From an uncultured bacterium (lineage in GTDB: Bacteria; Patescibacteriota; Gracilibacteria; Absconditabacterales; Absconditicoccaceae), in contig CAJAPL010000049.1 in assembly GCA_903943625.1 (NCBI GenBank), forward strand, positions 1 through 13,334: a DNA stretch of 13,334 nt. The letters are read 5' to 3'. Below, piece after piece: positions 1-7,974 of the stretch. How positions within the stretch are numbered: position 1 is the first letter of the stretch; the number at the start of each line of letters is the position of its first letter. Under the pieces are notes generated by a model that was not told where the DNA came from, searched no databases, and was given only the letters and a program-made list of their open reading frames with translations. A program made the position numbers and the translations under genes.

Positions 1-2435
1 ACTCATTCTTGGTCTATTGTCTGGAATGGATCCTTTTCAAATATGTTTTTATTGATATATTCTTTGATGAATTTACCAGCATCGTCCCTAGAGAATCCTA
101 ATCACATCTGAGTAAGATCATTAGTCCCAAAAGAAAAGAATTCTGCTGTTTCGGCGATTTTATCTGCGGTTACTGCTCATCTAGGCACTTCTATCATTGT
201 CCCGAGTTTATAATCAACCTGTATTCCGTATTTATCCATAGTTTCTTTGGCTTTTCTTCTTACTATTTCAGCATTAAAATCCAATTCTGATTTGAATCAT
301 ACGAGTGGTATCATTATTTCTGGTTTCACATCTACTCATTGTTTTTTGAGTTCACAAGCTGCAGATATGAGTGCTTCAGTTTGCATTTCAGCTATTTCAG
401 GATATGTAATTACTAGTCTACAACCTCTATGTCATAGCATTGGATTAAATTCATGGAGGGATGCGATTCTTTCTTTCATTACATTTACGTCTATTCACAT
501 ATCTCTGGATAATTCTACTATATCTGCTTCTTCTTGAGGTAGAAATTCATGTAATGGAGGATCTAGGTATCTGATGGTACATGGTAATCATTCCATAGCT
601 TTGAGTATTCCCAAGAAATCTGATTTTTGAAATGGTAGCAATTTTGCCAATGCTTTTTGTCTTCACTGTACATCATCTGAAAGTATCATTTCTCTAACTG
701 CTTTTATTCTATCTTCAGCAAAAAACATATGCTCTGTCCTACACAATCATATTCATTCAGCTCAGAAACTTCTAGCTCTTACTGCGTCTTCTGGAGTATC
801 GGCGTTTGTCCTTATTCATAGTTTTCTATATTTATCTGATCGTGTCATGATGGTCTGAAAATCTCCGCTCAATTCTGGGTCGATTGCTGTCAATGCTCAA
901 GCAAAAACTTCTCAAGTAGATCAGTCTAATGTGATTATATCTCATTCATTGAAAGTTTTTCATTTTACTATCATAGTTTTATTTGCCTCATTTATCGCTA
1001 TATCTGAACATCATGAAACACAGCATTTCCCCATTCATCTTGCAACTACTGCTGCATGAGATGTCATTCATCATCTTGCTGTTAATATCCCTTGAGATGC
1101 GACCATTCATACTATATCTTCAGGCGATGTCTCTACTCTTACAAGCATAACTTTTTTTCAATTTTCATTTCGATCGTGTGCTGTCTGGGCATTAAATACG
1201 ATTTGTCATATAGCTGCTCATGGAGACGCTGGTAATCATTTGGTCAAAAGCTCTGCTGTTTTTTTTGCCGCTGGATCTATCTGTTTGTGTAATAGCGCAT
1301 CTAATTGTTCTGGTTGTACCCTTAGCAAAGCCGCCTTCTCATCTATCAATCATTCATTTACCATATCAACTGCAATTTTTACTGCAGCAGCAGCTGTCCT
1401 TTTCCCGTTCCTAGTCTGTAAGATATATAGTTTTCATTCTTGGATTGTAAATTCCATATCTTGCATATCTTTGTAATATTTTTCTAATCTTTTGTAGATA
1501 GCTACGAGTTCTCCATAGCATGTTGGCATTACCTTTTCCAATTCTTGTATTTCTGCTGGAGTCCTGATACCAGCTACCACATCCTCTCATTGAGCATTCA
1601 TCAAAAATTCTCCATAAAATTTATTTTCTCATGTAGATGGATTTCTAGTAAAACATACTCATGTTCCAGATGTTTCTCACATATTACCAAATACCATTGA
1701 TTGTATACTTACAGCAGTTCATAGCAATCATTTGATATCATTCAATTTTCTATAAACGATAGCTCTATCATTATTCCGTGAGTTGAAAACTGCATTTACA
1801 GACATCAATAATTGTTCTCTAGGATTTTCAGGGAAAGATTTTCAAGCGTGTTTCAGGATAACTTCTTTGTATAATCATACTAGTTTTTTTAAATCTTCAG
1901 CATCAAGTTCTGTATCCAATTTTACTGATTTTTCAGATTTAATTTTTTCGAGTTGCTCTTCGAAATGATCGTGATCGACCTCCATTACTACATCACCAAA
2001 CATCTGTAAAAATCTTCTATAAGAGTCTCGAGCAAATCTAGGGTTATTTGTTTTGTTTATAAGTCATTGAACTGATTGGTCATTCAATCATAGATTCAAG
2101 ATTGTGTCCATCATTCATGGCATAGAAGATGCTGCTCCTGACCTTACAGAAACAAGCAATGGATCGTTTGCATCTCATAATTTTTTTCACATATGATGTT
2201 CAAGATGTTTCAATTGATGTTCTATCTGGTCTTTAATTTCTTCAGCGATTGCTTTATTGTTTTTATAATAAAGGTCACAACTTTCGGTTGTAATTATAAA
2301 ACCACTAGGAATAGGTAATCACATGGAAACCATTTCAGCTAAGTTAGCTCACTTCCCACCTAAGATTTCTTTTGATATTCATTTGCCTTCTGCAAAAGAG
2401 TATACGTACTTCTTTTTCTTTTTAAATAAACACAT
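1..2435 (-). CDS. ppdK: Pyruvate, phosphate dikinase (C-terminus cut by left edge)
   Basis: Interconverts pyruvate, ATP and Pi with PEP, AMP and PPi in the cytoplasm. Read with TGA=Gly, the frame is open from ATG at 2435 to the left edge (811 full codons; family members are about 870-900). Seen: GGKGANLAEM and [12 protein letters not shown] near the N-terminus (ATP-grasp start), then [14 protein letters not shown], the swivelling phosphohistidine motif [15 protein letters not shown] with His460, and [19 protein letters not shown] of the PEP/pyruvate barrel close to the edge. The last 60-70 residues, including the catalytic Cys expected there, lie outside the window. Several motif glycines are TGA codons. 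The start is supported by the family N-terminus beginning a few residues later; no clear Shine-Dalgarno is seen. It is divergent from the 2668 gene. Family assignment is very secure; the direction of flux in vivo is unknown. Confidence 0.97.
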
Positions 2436-2450
2436 TTACTATAATTAATA

Positions 2451-2480
2451 ATTAAAATCTGAATTAGATTCTTGCCACAA
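2451..2480 (-). promoter_or_regulatory. Possible ppdK promoter
   Basis: On the minus strand TTGTGG (2480-2475) and TTTAAT (2456-2451) are separated by 18 nt and lie just upstream of the ppdK ATG. This would give a very short 5' leader. The region is AT-rich, so a chance match is quite possible. Confidence 0.3.
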
Positions 2481-2522
2481 GCTTTAACGCAGGGATGACA
2501 ACAAAAAAATTACCGAGTCGGT

Positions 2523-2547
2523 ATCATAAATTATTATGATTTTTTTT
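2523..2547 (+). terminator. Rho-independent terminator, A/T-rich stem
   Basis: Stem ATCATAA (2523-2529) and TTATGAT (2534-2540) with a 4-nt loop, followed by eight Ts. The preceding A7 run and the TACC/GGTA inverted repeat at 2511-2523 could extend it into a compound structure that also works on the minus strand. What it terminates on the plus strand is unclear, because no gene lies between it and divergent ppdK. Confidence 0.55.
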
Positions 2548-2600
2548 CAAGTGACAAAAATAAAATACTGAATCAAAAACTTGAATAAAAAAAACTCTCA

Positions 2601-2629
2601 TTGACTTTTCTTTTAAAATATATATGTAT
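2601..2629 (+). promoter_or_regulatory. Likely promoter of the 2668 gene
   Basis: TTGACT at 2601-2606 is a near-consensus -35. The -10 is less clear: ATGTAT (2624-2629, 17-nt spacer) or TATATG (2621-2626, 14-nt spacer) in the run of TA steps. Position and orientation suit the 2668 gene. Confidence 0.4.
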
Positions 2630-2667
2630 GCGAGAACAAAAATGAAAAATTAACCAAAACAATCGCC

Positions 2668-3171
2668 ATGAAAACTTTATTTATTTTGTTGTTGTGCTTT
2701 AGTGGGTGGAAGATGCTGTTGGCCTTCCTTAGCGGAGCTGGATTAACTGCTGTTGGCCTATACATCTATAGGCTGATTGAAAAGGATGAAATGCAAGAAA
2801 GCGAAATCCTTAGAAAGTTGTCGTATCTTATTAGGGGATATTTTGAATCAGAAAAAATAACCCCTCTGGTGGATCATAGAACGTTTCAAAGGGTTCTTTC
2901 GGATTTTGCAGGGAAGTTTGTTAATGCATCTGCCTCATCGGTAAAGGTTGTAGTAAAAGCTTTTCCGCCTGGAGAATTCGGGACATTAGTAGCGGAAATC
3001 CAAAAAATTCGTGATTCCTATAAGGGGCAATTTAACCAGATGGGAATTCCTTCTGCTGGTAGTGGCCTAATCGATGACGTTGTTTTTCTGCCTGATGATT
3101 TCATCAAAGAAGCTGATGCTGCTGATTCTATCAAAAAGCTCTTTGAGGCTGCGTTTAAAACCTTTAAGTAA
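2668..3171 (+). CDS. Unrecognised membrane-anchored protein, probably acquired
   Basis: Encodes 167 aa; I do not recognise the family. Residues 3-11 and about 17-33 are hydrophobic (LFILLLC; LLAFLSGAGLTAVGLYIY) and followed by a charged stretch, giving an N-terminal anchor or signal segment with the remainder hydrophilic and probably helical (IEKDEMQESEILRKL; DAADSIKKLFEAAFKTF). A second in-frame ATG at 2713 (residue 16) would leave one membrane segment; neither start has a well-placed Shine-Dalgarno. The base and codon use stand out: all 12 glycines are GGN and none is TGA, while neighbours use TGA heavily, and GGG, GGC, CCG and GCG-type codons are more frequent. It has its own promoter-like sequence and a GC-rich terminator, so it looks like a self-contained transcription unit from a donor using standard UGA. 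Function unknown. Confidence 0.75.
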   Translation: MKTLFILLLCFSGWKMLLAFLSGAGLTAVGLYIYRLIEKDEMQESEILRKLSYLIRGYFESEKITPLVDHRTFQRVLSDFAGKFVNASASSVKVVVKAFPPGEFGTLVAEIQKIRDSYKGQFNQMGIPSAGSGLIDDVVFLPDDFIKEADAADSIKKLFEAAFKTFK

Positions 3172-3193
3172 AATTTATTTAGATGTCTTTATT

Positions 3194-3240
3194 GAAAATC
3201 CCCGGTGGTTTTGCCGGGGATTTTCTTTAATATATTTTTT
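3194..3240 (+). terminator. Strong rho-independent terminator
   Basis: Perfect 12-bp stem GAAAATCCCCGG (3194-3205) and CCGGGGATTTTC (3214-3225) with an 8-nt loop, then a T-rich tail. It ends the 2668 gene 22 nt after its stop. The stem also lies downstream of convergent thrS and could work for both, although the minus-strand side lacks a clean T run. It is much more GC-rich than other hairpins in the window, matching the foreign look of the gene before it. Confidence 0.85.
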
Positions 3241-3258
3241 AAATATTCACGTTTATTT

Positions 3259-5139
3259 TTATCTCCTATTCTTAAATTCCTCCACACAATTATTTATAAA
3301 TTCATCTATATTTGTTTCATACTGTTTTTTACTTCTATATTCTCTGATGGAAAGTGTTTTAGTTGTTTCTTCTTTCTCTCATACGATTACGATATAAGGA
3401 ACTTTTGTAAGTTCGGCATTTCTAATTTTTTTGGAAAAACTATTGTCGCTATCGTCGATAGAAACTCTGAGTCATTGTGCTTTTAATTTTGCCACTATCT
3501 GATTTGCGTAATCTACAAAATTTCATGCAACAGGGACCAATTGTATCTGGACTGGCGCAAGCCATAATGGAAATGCTCCAGCATAATGTTCTATTAATAT
3601 TCACATAAATCTCTCTGGAGAACCGACGATTGCTCTATGTATCATGACTGGTGTTTTTTCTCAACCATCACTATCTTTGTAAGTCAATTTAAACCTTTGT
3701 GGCATAATAAAATCGAGCTGGATAGTAGATATCTGAAATTCTCTTCACAAAGAATCTTTTGCAACCAAGTCCATTTTTGGTCAGTAGATAGCTGCCTCTC
3801 ATTCTGCTTTGGTGTATTCTATTTTATTTTCTACTAAAATTTCTTCAAGTAGCTTTTGTGATTTTTCTCGTGTCTCAGGCTCTCATAAATATTTCTCTCT
3901 TTTATTTGGATCCCAAAGTGAGAGTCTGATATTATATTGCATTCCATAAGTAGCCATAGCTTTTTTTATGATTCACAATACAGAAATAAACTCCTCTTTG
4001 ATCTGATCTTCACGACAAAAAGAATGTCCATCGTCCTGACAAAAACATCTTAAACGAGTCAGACCTATCAATTCACCTGGTTTTTCATCACGATATAAAT
4101 TTGCAAAATCTGATATTCTAACTGGTAAATCTGTATAACTTCTCTGACGTGCTGCGTATATCTGTGTATGTTGGGGACAGTTCATAGGTTTCAAAAAATA
4201 TTCTTCGTCTGAATAATTTGAAATCACTCTCATCATATCTTCTTTATATTTTTCATAATGACCAGATATTTTGAAGAGTTCTGCTTTATTCATATTTGGT
4301 GTATGTACTTCTTCGTATCCTATGTCAGATTGAAGTTCATTTGTGTATCTTATGATTTCTTTTCTTATAATATTCCCTCTATGTGTATACAGTGGTAATC
4401 CGGGTCATACTAGTTCAGAAAAAACAAACAATCAAAGCTCTTTTCATAGTCTTCTGTGATCGCGCTTTCTTGCTTCTTCCATAAATGCTTCGTATTCTTT
4501 GAGCTTTTCTTTGTTTTCAAATGCCAACCCATAAACCCTACTCATCATTGGATTTTTTTCACTTCATCTTCGGTATGCTCATGCGATTTTATCGGCTTTA
4601 AATGAATCAGAAATTATCTCTTTTGTGTTTTCTACGTGAGGTCATTCACACATATCTATGAATGTCGCAAAGTTTCATTGCTGCAATGCTCCAATGCTTA
4701 GAAGATATTCGTTGATTTTTTCATACTTTTTTAGGTATCAAGGTTTTGCATCTTTGAATAATCATGCCTTCGCATCTGTGGGGATAGTATTTATATAAAA
4801 AGAAAATACAGTTTCTCATTGTGATTTGAATTCATCAAGAAGCTCGATTTTAAATTCTTCTCACATGATTTTTATAATTTCTTTTGCCTTTTTATAGTCT
4901 GTTTCTATCCTGTGGAAAGGTTGATTCTCCTTGGTGATTTTTTGCATCATTTTTGTCAGATCTTTGAGATTTTCTTCTTTGAATTGTATTCAATCTGAAA
5001 AAATAAAATCATAATAAAATCATACATCTATTGCAGGGCCAATTCAGAGTCTTGCTAATGGGTCTACTGATCTTTGTATAGCTTGAGCAAGTATGTGCGC
5101 TAAGCTGTGGCGTTGTTTTAATAAATTTTCCGCTTCCAT
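3259..5139 (-). CDS. thrS: Threonyl-tRNA synthetase lacking TGS domain
   Basis: Charges tRNA-Thr in the cytoplasm; 626 aa with TGA=Gly. Editing domain: H11-x3-H15 in [12 protein letters not shown] and C164-x3-H168 in DMCEGPHV, the deacylation site of the family. Catalytic class II core: [12 protein letters not shown] (motif 1 region), zinc Cys321 in MNCPQH, motif 2 [20 protein letters not shown] with the second zinc ligand, and [15 protein letters not shown] with the third zinc His. The anticodon-binding domain follows ([11 protein letters not shown] onward), ending [11 protein letters not shown]. The start is fixed: an in-frame TAG lies five codons upstream of the ATG, so the usual N-terminal TGS domain (about 60 aa) is truly absent. 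The editing domain is about 40 residues longer between its His and Cys pairs than in the E. coli enzyme (H77 to C182). Expression is apparently controlled by the threonine attenuator at 5158-5334. Confidence 0.96.
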
Positions 5140-5157
5140 GTTTTTGTTATTCTAAAT

Positions 5158-5192
5158 AAAAAAAATCTCCTTCCGTATTTTGTTGGTAGGAG
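5158..5192 (-). terminator. Attenuator terminator of thrS (RNA segments 3:4)
   Basis: In the minus-strand RNA, CTCCTACC (5192-5185) pairs with GGAAGGAG (5174-5167) with one internal A-A mismatch, directly followed by eight Us (5165-5158). It lies between the leader peptide and thrS and competes with the antiterminator for the CTCCTACC segment. Confidence 0.8.
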
Positions 5193-5226
5193 TTAATTGT
5201 TTTTCTCTAACGTTAAACTCCTACCA
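5184..5226 (-). promoter_or_regulatory. Antiterminator hairpin of thrS leader (RNA segments 2:3)
   Basis: Perfect 11-bp inverted repeat: TGGTAGGAGTT (5226-5216) and AACTCCTACCA (5194-5184). Segment 2 begins with the last sense codon and stop (TGG TAG) of the leader peptide, so a ribosome finishing the peptide would block it and let the terminator form. A ribosome stalled at earlier Thr codons would leave it free to sequester segment 3. Confidence 0.82.
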
Positions 5227-5274
5227 GACTTTGGTTGTTGTCGTAATAGTGTTTGTTAGAGTAGTTTTTTTCAT
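5221..5274 (-). CDS. Threonine-rich leader peptide controlling thrS
   Basis: Encodes MKKTTLTNTITTTTKVW then TAG: 17 residues, 8 of them Thr, using all four Thr codons. GGAA lies 7 nt before the ATG as a weak ribosome-binding site. It sits between the promoter at 5306-5334 and the mutually exclusive hairpins at 5158-5226, 82 nt before the thrS ATG. Known: thrL, hisL, pheM and similar leader peptides in Proteobacteria sense charged tRNA by ribosome stalling. Inferred here: low charged tRNA-Thr stalls the ribosome in the Thr codons, the antiterminator forms and thrS is transcribed. It contains no TGA codon, so the code assignment does not affect it. Chance occurrence of such Thr density in exactly this place is very unlikely. 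Confidence 0.87.
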   Translation of the reverse strand: MKKTTLTNTITTTTKVW

Positions 5275-5305
5275 TTGTTTTTCCAATGATTATTAAACTA
5301 TCTAA

Positions 5306-5334
5306 ACTATAACGTATTGTATCTTTAAAATCAA
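5306..5334 (-). promoter_or_regulatory. thrS promoter
   Basis: Minus strand TTGATT (5334-5329) and TATAGT (5311-5306) with a 17-nt spacer. The start would be near 5299, giving a leader RNA of about 160 nt that contains the leader peptide and attenuator. Confidence 0.7.
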
Positions 5335-5339
5335 GCAAA

Positions 5340-5597
5340 AGTCTCGTTTATCAAAACATCAATATTGACTTTATTTAATCTGCTTTTATGAGATATTTTT
5401 AATGAATCTAACTTTTATTGCGATTATTGCTAATGTTGAAAAATTGATAAAAAGATTTTTTATAAATATCGCTTATTATCTATACTTTCATACTGTTTTT
5501 TAAAAGTATTGGTTTTTATTGTGTCTTTTAAACATATAATGTTGAAAAGTCGCTAACTAATGTATATCGAAGCATAAAAATTTTAATGAAATTTCCG
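5340..5597. other. Intergenic region between divergent thrS and nrdD
   Basis: Very AT-rich with no convincing gene. A 33-codon plus-strand ORF (5402-5503) has no ribosome-binding site and I do not support it. ATACTTT/AAAGTAT repeats near 5483-5509 could form a weak hairpin. Nothing else is seen. Confidence 0.5.
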
Positions 5598-5625
5598 TTG
5601 CAATTGTTATGTAATACAATATATA
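5598..5625 (+). promoter_or_regulatory. Possible nrdD promoter
   Basis: TTGCAA (5598-5603) and TATATA (5620-5625) with a 16-nt spacer. The -10 lies inside the first NrdR-like box, as expected for repression by NrdR. Confidence 0.4.
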
Positions 5626-5629
5626 GTGG
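5614..5629 (+). promoter_or_regulatory. NrdR box 1
   Basis: ATACAATATATAGTGG matches the palindromic NrdR consensus ACACWATATATWGTGT at 14 of 16 positions. NrdR is the ATP-cone repressor of ribonucleotide reductase genes. It lies 93 nt upstream of the nrdD ATG; the nrdR gene itself is not in the window. Confidence 0.7.
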
Positions 5630-5646
5630 TCACCTTCGGGTTATAG

Positions 5647-5662
5647 ATACAATATGTTGTGT
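5647..5662 (+). promoter_or_regulatory. NrdR box 2
   Basis: ATACAATATGTTGTGT also matches the NrdR consensus at 14 of 16. It starts 33 bp after box 1, about three helical turns, close to the paired-box spacing usual for NrdR operators. The pairing strengthens both calls. Confidence 0.72.
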
Positions 5663-5721
5663 ATTTTATTAGATATGTAAATACGAAAATAATTTTAAAT
5701 TATAAATTATAAATTAGGAGA

Positions 5722-7929
5722 ATGGCTATTTATAAAGTTAGAAAGAGAAATTGAGCTATTGTGGATTTTGATAAGTCAAGAATCGAAAAAGCAATCAAGC
5801 TTGCTTTTGAATCTGTAGGAGATACAAAATTTGCTGGTTTAAAATGACTTGTTACAAAAGTTGTAAAAGCAGTAGATAAAAGGATATGAAAAGAAATCCC
5901 TGATGTAGAGACAATACAGGATATTGTAGAAGAGACATTGATGAAAGAATGATATGATAATGTCGCTAGAAACTATATTATTTATCGTCAAAAAAGAGCC
6001 GAATCTAGATCTGTTAAGGATGTTGTTGTAGAGGTAGCCAAGACTATGGATGAATATCTCAAAAATGCTGATTGGAGAATCAATGAAAATGCAAATATTT
6101 GATATTCTATTTGATGACTGATTCTCAAAAATTCTGAAAAAATAACTGCTAATTATTGGCTTTCTCATGTGTATCCAGAGGAAGTATGAAATGCTCATAG
6201 AAATTGAGACTATCATATCCATGACTTATGAATGTTTTCTCCATACTGTGCATGATGGAGTTTGAGACAGCTATTGGAAGAATGATTTAATGGTGTAAAT
6301 GGATTACTTCAATCTGCGCCCCCAAGACATTTCCAATCTGCAGTTAATCAGATGGTAAACTTTTTTTGAACACTTCAAAACGAGTGGGCATGAGCACAGG
6401 CTTTTTCATCTTTTGATACCTACCTATCACCATTTGTACATAAATATAAATCTGAACTTGAATGAGAACTTGATGCTGTAGGTGCAACATTTACATGAGA
6501 AGAAAGCAGAGAAGAATTTGTATATAAAAAGACATTTAAGTATGTGAAGCAACAACTTCAAAATTTTATATTCAATATGAATGTCCCATCACGTTGGGGG
6601 ACACAGACTCCTTTTACAAATATTACACTTGACTGGGCTTGTCCTGAGGATCTAAAAGATAAGGCTCTTATGCTTTGATGAATAGAAAAATGATATTATC
6701 CAAAAAAATTTGGTGAATTGGAAGAAGAAATGAAAATTATAAATAGGGTCTTGATTGAAATTTATACTGAATGAGACCGACATGGTGCGGTATTCACATT
6801 CCCGATCCCTACCTACAATATCACTGAAGATTTCCCACGAGATGATCCTGATATAGATTTGTTATTTGAGATGACAGCAAAATATGGAATACCTTACTTT
6901 CAAAATTTTGTAGGATCACAATTTAAGATTGTTAAGGACGAGAACTGAAAAATCCGTAAAGTAGAAAATCCCAATGCATATAAGCCATGAGCGGTAAGAT
7001 CGATGTGTTGTAGATTACAACTTGATTTGTCACAACTAGAGAAGAGATGATGAGGGCTATTTGGTTCAGCTGAGATGACTTGATCTATCTGAGTTGTTAC
7101 ATTAAACTTAGCAAGGATAGGATACAATTTTAAAGAAGATAGAGATGGTTTTATGGCGCATATCCGTCATCTAATGAATCTTGCTAGGACATCTTTAGAA
7201 CTCAAAAGGAAAGAAGTTAGTAAACGATTGGAAGCTTGATTGTATCCATATACCAAAAGATACTTAGCATCATTTAGAAATCACTTTTCAACTATTTGAT
7301 TAAACTGAATGAATGAGGCGATATTAAATTTCACCAATGGCAAGGAAGATATCTCTACTGATTGGGGGAAGCAATTTGCAACAGATTTATTAGATTTTAT
7401 GAGGGACCTACTCAAAGAATATCAAGAAGAGACTGGTAATCTTTATAACCTTGAAGCTACGCCAGCAGAGTGAGCTATGTATAGATTTGCTAGAGAAGAT
7501 AAAAAACAGATCCCAAATATTATTCAATCTGGTACTGATGATGCTCCCTATTATACCAACTCTACTCAGCTCCCAGTATGATATACAGATGACCCATTTG
7601 AAGCGCTAGAAATGCAAAATGAATTACAATGTAAATATACTTGATGAACAGTGTTACATCTTTATATGTGAGAGAGAATTTCCGATGCTAAATCTTGTAA
7701 GATGCTTGTAAAAAAAGTTATAGAAAACTATCAGCTTCCCTATATTACCATATCTCCTATCTTTTCTATATGCCCCAAGCATGGTTATATAGTATGAGAA
7801 CATGATTATTGTCCCAAATGTGATAAAGAAATCTGATATTCTTGAGAAGAGTTTAATATGGAAACAAGGGGGAAATACACCTCTGATAAAGAAAAATTGG
7901 AATCATTGAAGTTAAAAAAAGTATCTTAG
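5722..7929 (+). CDS. nrdD: Class III ribonucleotide reductase, large chain without glycyl-radical motif
   Basis: Anaerobic reduction of ribonucleoside triphosphates to dNTPs; 735 aa with TGA=Gly. N-terminal ATP cone (KRNGAIVDFDKSRIEKAI, about residues 5-95), then the NrdD core: YHIHDLGMFSPYCAGWSL with Cys176, FTFPIPTYNITEDFP, AVRSMCCRLQLDL with Cys429/Cys430, GSIGVVTLNLARIGY. A zinc-type cluster C684-P-K-H687 ... C697-P-K-C700 follows. About 16 residues after the last zinc Cys one expects R-V-x-G-Y carrying the radical glycine. Instead the protein reads METRGKYTSDKEKLE and ends KLKKVS-TAG. The missing motif is on the next gene. AGGAG lies only 1 nt before the ATG, an unusually tight spacing, but the ATP cone fixes the start. 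NrdR boxes lie upstream. The 45-nt gap to the next gene has no terminator. Confidence 0.95.
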
Positions 7930-7974
7930 TTGTACAAAAGTATAAAATATTTTAAATTATAAATTTAGATTAAA

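Larger units (their letters stand above)
2440..2547 (+). ncRNA. Candidate small RNA with terminator
   Basis: No CDS is seen here. A perfect TATAAT occurs at 2440-2445 on the plus strand without a convincing -35. It is followed by a small AATCT/AGATT stem-loop near 2456-2470, a GC-containing inverted repeat ACCGA-G-TCGGT (2512-2522), and a 7-bp hairpin with T8 (2523-2547). A transcript starting near 2452 would be about 95 nt and would end before the 2668 gene. This is inferred from layout only; the RNA matches no family I recognise. Confidence 0.25.

Noticed and set aside
1..2435. Many short open frames on the plus strand across ppdK and thrS, and on the minus strand across nrdD, mtnP and apt.
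   Set aside because: They are opposite-strand or shifted shadows of genes that are continuous once TGA is read as glycine. None has a recognisable motif.
2511..2523. TACCGAGTCGGTA resembles the last hairpin of the S. pyogenes Cas9 tracrRNA (ACCGAGTCGGT).
   Set aside because: No CRISPR repeats, anti-repeat or cas genes are in the window. The match is a short palindrome and is explained as part of a terminator-like structure.
3973..4293. A 106-aa minus-strand ORF with ThrRS sequence, which could be taken for a truncated thrS gene.
   Set aside because: It is an internal piece of the full 626-codon thrS bounded by TGA-Gly codons.
5402..5503. A 33-codon plus-strand ORF between thrS and nrdD.
   Set aside because: No ribosome-binding site, no motif, and AT-rich composition that yields such ORFs by chance.
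5647..5721. Possible riboswitch between the NrdR boxes and nrdD.
   Set aside because: The stretch is almost pure A/T with no conserved core or stable stem. The NrdR boxes explain the regulatory signal.
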